32,100 nucleotides of DNA from an uncultured Aquimarina sp. Lineage in GTDB: Bacteria; Bacteroidota; Bacteroidia; Flavobacteriales; Flavobacteriaceae. The DNA lies in contig CANMLL010000027.1 of assembly GCA_947498775.1 (NCBI GenBank), positions 1 to 32,100 on the forward strand. The letters run 5' to 3'. The notes below the pieces were generated by a model. The model was given only the letters and a program-made list of their open reading frames with translations, did no database searches and was not told the origin of the DNA. Shown in pieces: positions 16,207 to 25,517 of this stretch (within the stretch, counting starts at the first letter, position 1; the number at the start of each line of letters is the position of its first letter). The translations under genes were made by a program, and so were the position numbers.

Positions 16207-17766
16207 TTAAGAATAAGCACCTCCAAGATATGTGCATTGTTTTAAATCTTCGGCACAAGTATATTCGACCGGAGTTTTGGTATATTTAAAAGACTCTTCT
16301 AGTGTTTTGGTTAATTCACCGTCGTCTACATTAAGATCTACATCTTGCATTGTAAATTGACAAGGGTGCTCATATCCAGACGCATGAGTTATTTCTATAA
16401 ACTCTTTTCTGAAGGTTCTAAAATACTGGGCCAGGCGATCAGATTTTAACGGTACATTAATTCCGTTTTGTAACCACTTATTTTGCGTTGCAACGCCACT
16501 TGGGCATCGATTGGTATGACATATCTGGGCTTGGATACATCCTATGCTCATCATTGCCTCACGAGCAACATTGATACAATCTACCCCCATGGCAAATGCC
16601 ATAGCCGCTTTGGCAGGGAATCCAAGTTTACCGCTACCTATAAAAACGATACGATCGGTAAGATTATGCTTCTGAAAAATTTTATAAATTGCCGTAAATC
16701 CGTATACCCATGGTAATGAAACATGATCAGCAAAACTAGGCGGGGCAGCACCAGTGCCACCTTCACCACCATCGATGGTTATAAAATCTGGACCCTTGTT
16801 TGTTTTTACCATGTGTTCTGCCAGAAGTTCCCACTGTTCGGTTTTACCAATAGCTGCTTTTACTCCTACAGGCAATCCAGTTTCTAGAGCGATATCTTCA
16901 ACGAATTGCAAAAGCTCGGGGACACTAGTAAATACTGTATGCGAGGAAGGTGATAGTACATCTTTACCGACTTCGACACCTCGAATTTTTGCAATCTCAG
17001 GAGAGATCTTTTTACCTGGTAACACGCCTCCTTTTCCGGGTTTGGCCCCTTGAGATAATTTAATTTCAATAGCTCTTATAAAAGGATTAGTTTGTACCAA
17101 CTCCTTTAATTTTTGCATTGAGAAATTACCATCATCATCTCGAACACCAAAATATCCTGTTCCGAAATGAAAAATAACGTCTCCACCATTACTGTGATAA
17201 GGAGAAAGACCACCTTCTCCCGTATTGTGAAAAGCATTTGATTTTTGGACTCCAATATTTAATGATTCTACTGCTTTAGCAGAAAGAGATCCAAAACTCA
17301 TTGCGGATACATTTATTATTGAACCAGGGCGGTATGGTTTTTTACGTTGATTGTACAATCCCATTACTTTTGCACACGGAAGAAAAGATTTGTCCTCTTT
17401 ATTAGGATGTTCCTTATCCATTTTGAAAGGAATCATACAATTTTTCACAAAAATATGCTGATGTAAATAAATATCTCTATCGGTTCCAAAACCTTCGTAA
17501 TTGTTCTCGTTTTTTGATGAAGCATATACCCAGCCTCTTTCTATTCGATTAAAAGGAAGTTCTTCGCGATTGTTTGCTACAAAATACTGCCTCATTTCTG
17601 GACCAATACTTTCTAGCATATAACGAAAATGGCCAATAATAGGAAAGTTGTGTTTTATAGTATGTCTTTTATTAAAAAACACATCACGTATGGCAATTAA
17701 AGCTAATACAATAATCATCCACATCCACCAGGAAATTGAGCCTAAAAAATTAAGTATACTTTCCAT
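16207..17766 (-). CDS. Membrane-anchored FMN-binding glutamate synthase-like protein
   Basis: A 519-residue stand-alone version of the central FMN/iron-sulfur domain of glutamate synthase (GltB2 family). A single membrane helix (about 11-28) comes first. The TIM-barrel features are GEGGLSPYH (183-191), KLSQGAKPGKGG (236-247) and the FMN phosphate loop GGEGGTGAAPP (333-343). Cys410, Cys416 and Cys421 (C-x5-C-x4-C) match the 3Fe-4S ligands of GltS. The glutaminase domain and the C-terminal beta-helix of full glutamate synthases are missing, so it cannot use glutamine by itself. Its reaction is unknown; an electron-transfer or ammonia-using role has been considered for such proteins. It lies in an operon between the M20 hydrolase (14 bp) and the DUF7935-like gene. 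Confidence 0.9.
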   Translation of the reverse strand: MESILNFLGSISWWMWMIIVLALIAIRDVFFNKRHTIKHNFPIIGHFRYMLESIGPEMRQYFVANNREELPFNRIERGWVYASSKNENNYEGFGTDRDIYLHQHIFVKNCMIPFKMDKEHPNKEDKSFLPCAKVMGLYNQRKKPYRPGSIINVSAMSFGSLSAKAVESLNIGVQKSNAFHNTGEGGLSPYHSNGGDVIFHFGTGYFGVRDDDGNFSMQKLKELVQTNPFIRAIEIKLSQGAKPGKGGVLPGKKISPEIAKIRGVEVGKDVLSPSSHTVFTSVPELLQFVEDIALETGLPVGVKAAIGKTEQWELLAEHMVKTNKGPDFITIDGGEGGTGAAPPSFADHVSLPWVYGFTAIYKIFQKHNLTDRIVFIGSGKLGFPAKAAMAFAMGVDCINVAREAMMSIGCIQAQICHTNRCPSGVATQNKWLQNGINVPLKSDRLAQYFRTFRKEFIEITHASGYEHPCQFTMQDVDLNVDDGELTKTLEESFKYTKTPVEYTCAEDLKQCTYLGGAYS

Positions 17767-17780
17767 TTATTTTTCACTGT

Positions 17781-19073
17781 CTATTGTGCGTTGAGGTAAT
17801 CCAACGTAAGTTGCGACATCACTTTTACTCCAAGTTTAAGTCCGCTTTCATCAATAAAGAAATCAGGTGTATGATGTGATGCAGCTTTTTCTGTTCCAGC
17901 AGTTTTGCCTCCTAAAAAGAAATAAAATCCAGGGACTACCTCTTGAAAATATGAAAAATCTTCACCACCTGTAGTTGCTTTTGATAAGATTACATTGTCT
18001 TTGCCAGCAATTCCTTGAATGGTAGGTAGCATTTTCTTTACCAAATCTGGATCATTGTATGTAATTGATGTATTATTTTGAAAATCAATAGTTGCTTCAC
18101 CACCATACGTTTTGGCAATAGATGGTACCATTTCTTTCATTCTTCGGATGATAAGTTCTCTCATTTTTGGATCAAGTGTTCTTACAGTACCAATCATCTC
18201 AGCACTTTCGGGGATGATATTAAACCGTACCCCACTGGTAATTTTGCCTACGGTAATTACGGCAGCTTCATTAACCAATGGAGATTCTCTACTAATAATC
18301 GTTTGTAATCCATCAATTATTTTTGCTGAAATTAGGATGGGATCGACTCCGGTCCAGGGAGCAGAACCATGTGTCTGTTTTCCTTTTACATTGATTACAA
18401 AACGTTCTACAGCGGCCATAGTGCCTCCTGGCTTGTAGCGTATTTTACCAACTTCGGTTCCGGAGTTGATATGTAAACCAAAAATAGCATCAACATCTGG
18501 GTTTTTAAGAACTCCTTCTTTGATCATTAATTTTGCTCCTCCTTCTTCACCAGGTGGAGGACCTTCTTCAGCTGGTTGAAAAATAAATTTTACAGTCCCA
18601 TTTATTTTTTCTTTATGCTTGGTCAGAATTTCGGCTACAGCCATTAAGATTGCAGTGTGCGTATCATGACCACATGCATGGCTCACTCCAACTTCAGTAT
18701 CCAGAAAGGTAGTTTTAACCGTTGACTTAAAAGGTACATCGGTTCTTTCCGTTACGGGAAGCGCATCAATATCTGCTCTTAACGCCACCGTTTTTCCTTC
18801 TTTACCTCCTTTAAGAATTGCTACCACGCCTGTTTTAGCAACATTCTCGGTAACTTCTAAACCTAAACCTTTAAGATGTTTTGCTATTTTTTTTGCAGTT
18901 TCGAACTCTCTATTAGATAATTCTGGGTTTTGATGAAAATCTCTTCTCCATTCTATTACCTTACTCTCAAGTTCATCGGCCATGGCATTAACATCTGGAT
19001 CGATCTGTTGCGCTTGTATTGAGCAAAAAGCAAATAAAATAACGAATAAGATGGATTGTGTTTGTGTATTCAT
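17781..19073 (-). CDS. Secreted M20 family amidohydrolase
   Basis: A 430-residue metallo-amidohydrolase of the M20D type (hippurate / N-acyl amino acid / IAA-amino acid hydrolase relatives), which releases amino acids from N-acyl conjugates. A signal peptide (MNTQTQSILFVILFAFCSIQAQ) places it in the periplasm. Metal-site motifs are SHACGHDTH (131-139) and FQPAEEG (165-171), and SHHTPDF lies near the C-terminus; the dimerisation domain (about 210-320) carries KGKQTHGSAPW. All active-site regions appear intact. It begins 5 bp after the stop of the DsrE-like gene and ends 14 bp before the glutamate-synthase-like gene, so amino-group release and glutamate-type chemistry may be linked. That link is inference. 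Confidence 0.92.
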   Translation of the reverse strand: MNTQTQSILFVILFAFCSIQAQQIDPDVNAMADELESKVIEWRRDFHQNPELSNREFETAKKIAKHLKGLGLEVTENVAKTGVVAILKGGKEGKTVALRADIDALPVTERTDVPFKSTVKTTFLDTEVGVSHACGHDTHTAILMAVAEILTKHKEKINGTVKFIFQPAEEGPPPGEEGGAKLMIKEGVLKNPDVDAIFGLHINSGTEVGKIRYKPGGTMAAVERFVINVKGKQTHGSAPWTGVDPILISAKIIDGLQTIISRESPLVNEAAVITVGKITSGVRFNIIPESAEMIGTVRTLDPKMRELIIRRMKEMVPSIAKTYGGEATIDFQNNTSITYNDPDLVKKMLPTIQGIAGKDNVILSKATTGGEDFSYFQEVVPGFYFFLGGKTAGTEKAASHHTPDFFIDESGLKLGVKVMSQLTLDYLNAQ

Positions 19074-19078
19074 TGGAT

Positions 19079-19642
19079 TTAAAAATTGATAAGTCTATAA
19101 TTTTCGTTTTGTAATTGTACCAAAGCAGTCATCGCAGATAAGGCAAACTTTATCTCGGGAAGTGCATCTTCTTTTGATATATTTCTATAGGCAGCCGTTT
19201 GGCCACACAGGATAATTTGCACTCCTTTTTCAGAAAGGGCAGTTACCAGACCTGTATTAGGATTGTCTATTTTGTATTTTGCTTTGTATTTTTCATTGTT
19301 TACTATATCATAAGCTGCAGAACCATGGATCACCAAAGCGACCTTTAATTTTTCTAAAGCTACCCCAGCATTGGTATGCATATTTAAATATCTAGCTGCC
19401 GTATTTAAAAGCGGATTCACTTTTGTGCTGTCTTTAAATGTTCTTCCAACGTCAAAAACTACTTTTAAATCATTTTTTGTATCCGTTTTGAAGTCTGGGG
19501 ATGTGACGTCATAAGTATTGCCATAGTCTGGTATTACGGTGCCTTCTTTTTGTGAAAAGATAACTATAGGCAACAGTATAAAAACGTAAGTTAATAGTTT
19601 ATTTTTCAAGCTTCCTTTTTTTAGGCTTCTAAAGATATTCAA
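19079..19642 (-). CDS. Secreted DsrE-like protein
   Basis: A 187-residue protein with an N-terminal hydrophobic export signal (LLTYVFILLPIVIFSQ) after a basic n-region, and a DsrE/DsrF-like fold behind it. Supporting segments are LKVVFDVGRT as the first strand, KVALVIHGSAAYDIV, and GVQIILCGQTAAYRNI, where Cys and the following loop occupy the position of the sulfur-carrying Cys in DsrE proteins. Cytoplasmic DsrE proteins relay sulfur; the role of exported versions is unknown. It is the first gene of the four-gene operon running to 15658. No exact promoter box was found upstream of its start. Confidence 0.78.
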   Translation of the reverse strand: MNIFRSLKKGSLKNKLLTYVFILLPIVIFSQKEGTVIPDYGNTYDVTSPDFKTDTKNDLKVVFDVGRTFKDSTKVNPLLNTAARYLNMHTNAGVALEKLKVALVIHGSAAYDIVNNEKYKAKYKIDNPNTGLVTALSEKGVQIILCGQTAAYRNISKEDALPEIKFALSAMTALVQLQNENYRLINF

Positions 19643-19692
19643 AAATCTATTAATTGAAAGCTAAAATCAATTTTTGATTTTTAGGAAACAGG

Positions 19693-19725
19693 AAAACGTA
19701 TCATTTCTCTCAGATGATACGTTTT
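19693..19725. terminator. Intrinsic terminator hairpin (12-bp stem)
   Basis: AAAACGTATCAT (19693-19704) pairs perfectly with ATGATACGTTTT (19714-19725) around a 9-nt loop. It sits between the end of the metzincin gene (19746, read leftward) and the start of the DsrE-like gene, so it should terminate the protease transcript on the minus strand. T-tracts of four to five flank it on both strands. Confidence 0.75.
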
Positions 19726-19745
19726 TATACTGATATTGGGTATGA

Positions 19746-22136
19746 TTATTCTTTTATAAACTTACCGACAGGTTTGTTATTGATGAGTAGTACATAAAGA
19801 CCTTTGGTTAGATATGATACATTAATTTCTGCTATCGGAGCAGACTGTATCATTATTTGTCCTAACATGTTTACAATCCTGAGATCATAATCATTTTTGG
19901 TAACTCCTTCTAGGTACAATAATTCATCAGATTTTACTGGATTAGGATAATAAACAAATGTTCTGCTGCTTAGACTTAAATTGAGTTGAGATCGATCTAC
20001 TTTAAATGTTTCTGAAACTGTACTACAGCCAGCTTCGTTTGATATTTCTACCGAGTAATCTCCTATTTGCAATGGCAGAAGCGTTGCTTGATTTGCATTT
20101 TCATTGATTGGTTCTCCATCCAAAAACCATTGGTATCCTGAAAATGAAGAAGCTACAGATAATCTTTGGTTTTGATTCACCAATATTTCAGGAGGTACCG
20201 GATTTTCCAGAACGATAGCTTTTACTTCGGTTCTGGTTTCTGTAATACATCCATCAATAACTCCAGAGACATAATACGATTGGGTAGTTTTAAGGGTAGG
20301 GGTTTCATAAGAAGTTCCGGTAGTAATTAAATTACCATCAGTAGGTTGATCATACCATCTAAATTCGCTATTTCCTGAAACGGTAATGGTTGTAGACTCT
20401 CCTGTACAGATATTTTGATCTTCTGCTAAAGGTTGATCGGGTATGTTTATGGTTATAAAATTTGTTTTTTGATTACTATCTTCACCAACCTCATTAATGG
20501 CAGTAAGCGATACTGTAAAAGTCCCTCCGGAAGTGTATGTGTGCGTTGGGTTTTGTTCTGCCGAAGTCGTATTGTCACCAAAATCCCAACGATAAGAGCT
20601 TACTCGATTAATTGTTGTGCTCCTAAAAGTCACAGAAGAACATCCTTCTTTGATTGCTTCAAAATTTGCAACGGGAGGTTGTCTATTATCCCCAGGAGTA
20701 TAACTGCCTGATATGAAATAGTTACCTAAGGAAGCATAATCCGAATATCCATTAAAAGGAGTTCCTTCACCAACACCATCTATTTCAATGAAATAGGTTC
20801 CTCCTTCAAGATTGATATTGATAGAAGCGTTTAGGCCTTCAGGATCCGAAATAGCCATTTCTTCACCAAGGCCATTCAAGATTCTGGCTTGTATATTAAG
20901 ATTGGGGTAATCAGGGTCTGGATTAAAATCAAACGAGACATTCCCAGTTTCAATAACAAAAGAAAATACGTCCTTATCATCTCGTGTATTGATCAAACCA
21001 AAGTTTTGATCAGGGTTCACTTCACCATCAGCATCTACTGTTATTTCTGTAGCATTGTTAATAATATTCCCGTGGTCATCATTTCTGAAACCAACTCCAT
21101 TTCTATTATTTCCAATAATAGCAATATCATCTTGAGTTTGATTAGCATTTTCAAATTCTCCCTGACTCCATTGTCCGATAGGTTTACTGGCACTCCATCC
21201 CATAATAGGGCTCCATTGGCCATGGCCACGATAGTATTCTGTGTCACCTTGACTGTCATGGGATAATCCCAAGGTATGACCAACCTCATGAGAACCAGTT
21301 TCTCCTGCCTGTCTAGAAGATCTAATATTATATACCCAACAAGGGTCATCAAACGAGTTAGACGAGAAAGATCTTAGATAGGCCACACCTCCAGAATCCG
21401 GTGCTGCATCTGTTGTTGGTGTAAAAATGCACATCATACGGCGATTTCTGGGGGCAGCTTCGTACAAATCTCTTCTGGTTGTAATATTTATATTAAAAGG
21501 ACGGAAATCCTCGGCCATAATTTTCCATATCCTAACAATTTGCTCATCAGAGAATCCTGGTGATTGTGCATCAATTTGGGCTCCTCCTACCCACCGTGTG
21601 CCAGAAACTACTTCACCATCAAAATCAAGGTAAACGATTCCGGGTGCCCCAGGAAAACTCTCAAGTTCTAATGCCATTTTTGATGGAGCAGAAGAGGTTG
21701 TGTTTTTATTGATAGTTTCGACCTTTTCAAAATCAATACATAATATTTTATTAATATCGGTTTCTTTAATAAAAATACTTCCATCGTTCTTTGTAAATAA
21801 TTTGTATGCTTTTTTTGATTTTCCGAGTACAATATCACCTTGGAGTTTTCCGTCTGTAGTATAAAAAGAAAAAGTCGATGATTTTTGATTATTTACTGTA
21901 CCGATCATGACAATATCTTTACCAGATTGTTTCTTTTGATTAAGAGTTAGCACTAGTGACTCCAGATCTGATATTTTTAATGTGGTAGATTGATTTTTCT
22001 GTTGGCCAATAATAGTGCTCACAAAAGTTTGCAGGTCCGTGGCAAGGAGATATTCTTTTTTTGATTGACCATAGCCAGTACATGTAAAGGTCCCGGTAAT
22101 AAGAACCAAAAGGAGTTTTAAAATTTTTGTACTCAT
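19746..22136 (-). CDS. T9SS-exported metzincin-type zinc protease with PKD domain
   Basis: A 796-residue secreted metalloprotease. After a signal peptide (ending GYGQ, about residue 24) comes a propeptide-like region (25-155). The catalytic domain (about 160-345) has the zinc motif HEVGHTLGLSH at 283-293 and a Met-turn SPIMGWSA at about 309-316, which together define a metzincin. A beta-sandwich of pre-peptidase C-terminal type follows (about 375-478), then a PKD repeat (488-566, ending in the typical HTYTSGGTFTVSLTA), an Ig-like region and a C-terminal type A T9SS sorting domain (VYYPNPVKSDELLYL, later KGLYVLLINN). It is thus predicted to be released or displayed outside the cell to digest proteins. 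It is a single gene, bounded on both sides by strong hairpin terminators. Confidence 0.9.
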   Translation of the reverse strand: MSTKILKLLLVLITGTFTCTGYGQSKKEYLLATDLQTFVSTIIGQQKNQSTTLKISDLESLVLTLNQKKQSGKDIVMIGTVNNQKSSTFSFYTTDGKLQGDIVLGKSKKAYKLFTKNDGSIFIKETDINKILCIDFEKVETINKNTTSSAPSKMALELESFPGAPGIVYLDFDGEVVSGTRWVGGAQIDAQSPGFSDEQIVRIWKIMAEDFRPFNINITTRRDLYEAAPRNRRMMCIFTPTTDAAPDSGGVAYLRSFSSNSFDDPCWVYNIRSSRQAGETGSHEVGHTLGLSHDSQGDTEYYRGHGQWSPIMGWSASKPIGQWSQGEFENANQTQDDIAIIGNNRNGVGFRNDDHGNIINNATEITVDADGEVNPDQNFGLINTRDDKDVFSFVIETGNVSFDFNPDPDYPNLNIQARILNGLGEEMAISDPEGLNASININLEGGTYFIEIDGVGEGTPFNGYSDYASLGNYFISGSYTPGDNRQPPVANFEAIKEGCSSVTFRSTTINRVSSYRWDFGDNTTSAEQNPTHTYTSGGTFTVSLTAINEVGEDSNQKTNFITINIPDQPLAEDQNICTGESTTITVSGNSEFRWYDQPTDGNLITTGTSYETPTLKTTQSYYVSGVIDGCITETRTEVKAIVLENPVPPEILVNQNQRLSVASSFSGYQWFLDGEPINENANQATLLPLQIGDYSVEISNEAGCSTVSETFKVDRSQLNLSLSSRTFVYYPNPVKSDELLYLEGVTKNDYDLRIVNMLGQIMIQSAPIAEINVSYLTKGLYVLLINNKPVGKFIKE

Positions 22137-22305
22137 TTTGCTGATTAAATAGATTAATAGATCAGGGGGAAATCTTTGTTCATCATTGATTCAACGATAT
22201 AAGGGCTAAATTAGTATGCAAGAAAGCAATAATTGCTTTGTGTATTTTTAAAAATGAACAAACAAAAATCAGGACATTATATCTCGACGTATTTATGAAC
22301 TAAAG

Positions 22306-22351
22306 AAAAAACTAAAGGGGCTGTCTAAAAAGGCAGCCCCTTTAGTTTTTT
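22306..22351. terminator. Strong bidirectional terminator, 18-bp perfect stem
   Basis: The left arm (22306-22323, AAAAAACTAAAGGGGCTG) and right arm (22334-22351) are exact reverse complements around the 10-nt loop TCTAAAAAGG. A-run and T-run ends make it work in both directions. By position it ends the transcript of the small gene at 22415-22702 before it enters the protease gene. The inner 14 nt, GGCTGTCTAAAAAG, recur exactly at 32030-32043 in another hairpin. Confidence 0.9.
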
Positions 22352-22414
22352 AAGGGGGAGATTAAAAAAGTAAATAATTAATTATATCTCTGTTCAGAAT
22401 ATTTGTTTTTACAA

Positions 22415-22702
22415 TTATGAAATACTAATGATTCTTTCTAATGGAATTATGGTTGACTGTTTTAGTATAACCTCTTTGTCGGTTATTCCCCATATTGTGG
22501 TCTCTACTTTTTTCAGTCCTCTATCGTCTACAAAAACGATTCTTACTTTTTGATGCTCCAAATTTCCTAAAGAAAGGGCTCTTTGTAATTCTAAAAATCT
22601 GTCAATCTGATCTTTTCTTTTATTTAGGACATCTTCCTTTGGAAATTTTAAAAATTTAATCTGTTCTTTTTCAATCATTTTCACATTAATGTTTGGGGCC
22701 AT
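22415..22702 (-). CDS. Small conserved hypothetical protein
   Basis: A 95-residue cytoplasmic protein that I recall only as a conserved flavobacterial protein of unknown function. The N-terminal half is helical and charged (EDVLNKRKDQIDRFLELQRA). The C-terminal half is a small beta domain (VRIVFVDDRGLKKVETTIWG, then EVILKQSTIIPLERI) reminiscent of an Sm-like or SH3-like barrel. A second possible start is the Met at residue 9 (22678), which begins MIEKEQIKFL. It stands alone between two long intergenic regions and is followed by a strong terminator. The size and fold hint would suit a regulator or nucleic-acid binder, but no specific function can be claimed. Confidence 0.75.
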   Translation of the reverse strand: MAPNINVKMIEKEQIKFLKFPKEDVLNKRKDQIDRFLELQRALSLGNLEHQKVRIVFVDDRGLKKVETTIWGITDKEVILKQSTIIPLERIISIS

Positions 22703-23139
22703 AGTAGTATTAAATTTGGGTTAGCTTTTATTTTTTTAGATTAGAAATTCAGTATAATTTGTTCTAAATATAATACTTTTATCTTAAAATATTGCATTTC
22801 ATCTATAAAATTTAATAGTAAAGTGATAAAATGTAGGAAAATTGAGTAGTAAACAATTCTATTTTACTTAAATCATATTATCTAAATAATTAATTCTAGA
22901 TGATAATTTTTTGTAAACCTATTATTGTATTATACCCGGTTAATAATGCGTTAGATCACATATGTATCATTCTACAACGGTCTTTTAATGATTTTATGAT
23001 GTTTTTGAACTAGTATTAACTTAAAAAAGAGTTCTATCTCCTAAAAGTTATCTACTACGATTTGTTTACAAAAAGAAGGGGAAGGAGTTTTATAACCGTG
23101 ATGGTTTCCTTAAATTTCGGTCTTTAAAAATTGTGAAAT
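22703..23139. other. Long AT-rich intergenic region between divergent genes
   Basis: 437 bp with no recognisable gene. It must hold the divergent promoters for the small hypothetical gene (minus) and the UvrD-like helicase (plus). TAAATTTC at 23111-23118 matches the -7 box TAnnTTTG in 7 of 8 positions and lies 22 bp before the GTG start. No RNA gene, repeat or palindrome stood out. Confidence 0.5.
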
Positions 23140-25470
23140 GTGGAAGAGTATTTAGCAGAATTGAATGACGCACAACGGGCACCTGTACTTCAGAAAGAAG
23201 GTCCTATGATTGTAATAGCTGGAGCTGGGTCAGGAAAAACACGTGTATTAACTTATCGTATAGCATATTTAATGCATTTGGGTGTAGATTCGTTTAATAT
23301 ATTGTCGCTTACATTTACCAATAAAGCGGCTCGTGAAATGAAAAAACGTATCGCCACTATAGTAGGAGCAAGCGAGGCAAAAAACCTATGGATGGGAACG
23401 TTTCACTCTATTTTTGCCAAGATTTTGAGGTTCGAGGCAGACAAATTGGGATACCCTTCAAACTTCACAATTTATGATACTCAGGATTCTCAACGGTTGA
23501 TCGCCTCGATTATCAAAGAGATGGGACTAGATAAAGACATCTACAAATATAAACAGGTATACTCTAGAATTTCTTCCTACAAAAATAGTTTGATCACGGT
23601 AAAGGCGTATTTTCAAAATCAAGATTTGGTCGAAGCAGATGCCATGGCAAAACGCCCACGTATGGGTGAGATATATCAAAACTATGTAGATCGCTGTTTT
23701 AAAGCCGGTGCAATGGATTTTGATGATTTATTACTTAAAACAAATGAACTTTTAAATCGTTTCCCAGATGTTTTGGCAAAATATCAAAATCGTTTTAGAT
23801 ATATATTGGTAGATGAGTATCAAGATACCAACCATTCTCAGTATCTTATTGTAAGAGCGCTATCCGATAAATTTCAGAATATTTGTGTAGTGGGAGATGA
23901 TGCACAAAGTATATACGCCTTCCGCGGAGCGAATATTAATAATATCCTTAATTTTCAACGGGATTATGATAATGTACAACAGTATCGTCTTGAGCAAAAT
24001 TATAGATCCACAAAAAATATTGTAGAGGCTGCAAACTCAATTATTGATAAAAATAAAACCAAGCTTGATAAAGTAGTTTGGACGGCAAATGATCCTGGAT
24101 CAAAAATTATAGTCAATAGGTTATTGACCGATGGTGATGAAGGAAGATATGTGGCAAGCTCAATTTTTGAAAATCAAATGCAGCATCAACTTGGTAACGG
24201 ACAATTTGCAGTGTTGTATCGTACCAATGCTCAGTCCAGAGCTATCGAGGATGCCTTGCGTAAAAGAGATATAAAATATAGGATCTATGGGGGGTTATCA
24301 TTTTATCAACGTAAAGAGATAAAGGATGTATTGGCCTATTTACGTTTGGTAATTAACCCAAAAGATGAAGAAGCATTAAAGCGCATTATCAATTACCCTA
24401 CTAGAGGAATTGGAGGTACAACTGTTGATAAGCTGGTAGTAGCAGCAAATCATTATGACCGTTCTATTTTTGAAGTGATTGAAAATTTGGACCGTATCAA
24501 CCTGAAAATCAATAGCGGTACCAAAACAAGATTAGAGAACTTTATGAATATGATCAAAAGTTTTCAAATCACTAATCAGACTTCTGATGCATTTGTTCTC
24601 GCAGAAATGGTGGCCAAGAAGACAGGGTTACTACAAGAGTTGAAAAAGGATGGAACTCCTGAAGGTATTGCAAGAATAGAAAATATAGAAGAATTGCTTA
24701 ACGGTATACGAGACTTTGTGGAAGGACAAAAAGAAATAGACGAGGCTACAGGGTCCTTGGCCGAATTTCTTGAGGATGTTGCTCTTGCAACAGACCTGGA
24801 TCAGGATACCGGAGATGATGATAGAGTGGCGTTAATGACTATCCACCTGGCAAAAGGATTAGAGTTTCCGTATGTATACATCGTAGGGATGGAAGAAGAT
24901 CTTTTCCCTTCGGGAATGAGTATGAACACTAGAAGTGAATTGGAGGAGGAGCGGAGATTGTTTTATGTAGCCTTAACCAGAGCCGAAAAACAAGCCTATT
25001 TAACGTATACCCAATCAAGATATCGTTGGGGGAAGCTCGTAGATGCAGAACCCAGTAGATTTATTGAAGAAATAGATGATCAGTATCTTGAGTATTTAAC
25101 ACCAGTAGAAAACTATCGCTATAAACCATTAATTGATGCAGATATATTTGGTGAAGTAGACAAAAGTAAACTCAGACTTAAAAAACCAGTTTCCGGAGCA
25201 CCTCCTTTGGCGCATAAACCCACCGAAGAGCAATTGCAAAAGCTTCGTAAACTTAGACCAGTCACCAGTGGTACTAATGACCCACCGAAATCTAATCTTT
25301 TTGATAGTGATTTAACAGCAGGAACAGCTGTTGAGCATATGCGTTTTGGCATAGGAAAAATTGTAAAATTAGAAGGAGTAGGGCAAGACAGAAAGGCAGA
25401 GATTCATTTTGAAAAAGGCGGTATAAAAAAAATATTACTCAGGTTTGCCAAATTAAAGGTAATAGGATGA
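23140..25470 (+). CDS. UvrD/PcrA-family ATP-dependent DNA helicase (GTG start)
   Basis: A 776-residue superfamily 1 3'-5' helicase for nucleotide excision repair, mismatch repair and removal of replication blocks. It has Walker A GAGSGKT (28-34), LTFTNKAAREM as motif Ia, Walker B DEYQDT (225-230), DDAQSIYAFRGA as motif III and VALMTIHLAKGLEFPYV as motif V, with ALTRAEK as motif VI. The C-terminal Tudor-like domain (VEHMRFGIGKIVKLEG) typical of PcrA/UvrD is present. The start must be GTG at 23140: an in-frame TGA lies at 23134-23136, and the ATG at 23138 is in another frame. Length and domains are normal for the family. No defence-type partner gene is adjacent, so a housekeeping role is most likely. 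Confidence 0.95.
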   Translation: MEEYLAELNDAQRAPVLQKEGPMIVIAGAGSGKTRVLTYRIAYLMHLGVDSFNILSLTFTNKAAREMKKRIATIVGASEAKNLWMGTFHSIFAKILRFEADKLGYPSNFTIYDTQDSQRLIASIIKEMGLDKDIYKYKQVYSRISSYKNSLITVKAYFQNQDLVEADAMAKRPRMGEIYQNYVDRCFKAGAMDFDDLLLKTNELLNRFPDVLAKYQNRFRYILVDEYQDTNHSQYLIVRALSDKFQNICVVGDDAQSIYAFRGANINNILNFQRDYDNVQQYRLEQNYRSTKNIVEAANSIIDKNKTKLDKVVWTANDPGSKIIVNRLLTDGDEGRYVASSIFENQMQHQLGNGQFAVLYRTNAQSRAIEDALRKRDIKYRIYGGLSFYQRKEIKDVLAYLRLVINPKDEEALKRIINYPTRGIGGTTVDKLVVAANHYDRSIFEVIENLDRINLKINSGTKTRLENFMNMIKSFQITNQTSDAFVLAEMVAKKTGLLQELKKDGTPEGIARIENIEELLNGIRDFVEGQKEIDEATGSLAEFLEDVALATDLDQDTGDDDRVALMTIHLAKGLEFPYVYIVGMEEDLFPSGMSMNTRSELEEERRLFYVALTRAEKQAYLTYTQSRYRWGKLVDAEPSRFIEEIDDQYLEYLTPVENYRYKPLIDADIFGEVDKSKLRLKKPVSGAPPLAHKPTEEQLQKLRKLRPVTSGTNDPPKSNLFDSDLTAGTAVEHMRFGIGKIVKLEGVGQDRKAEIHFEKGGIKKILLRFAKLKVIG

Positions 25471-25517
25471 TTCGATTTTTTGAATAATAGTGCCTTGTTT
25501 TTAAAAATATTACCAGT

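Noticed and set aside
23140..25470. UvrD-like helicase as part of a defence system such as Gabija
   Set aside because: The protein is full-length UvrD/PcrA with its normal C-terminal domain, and no partner nuclease gene is next to it.
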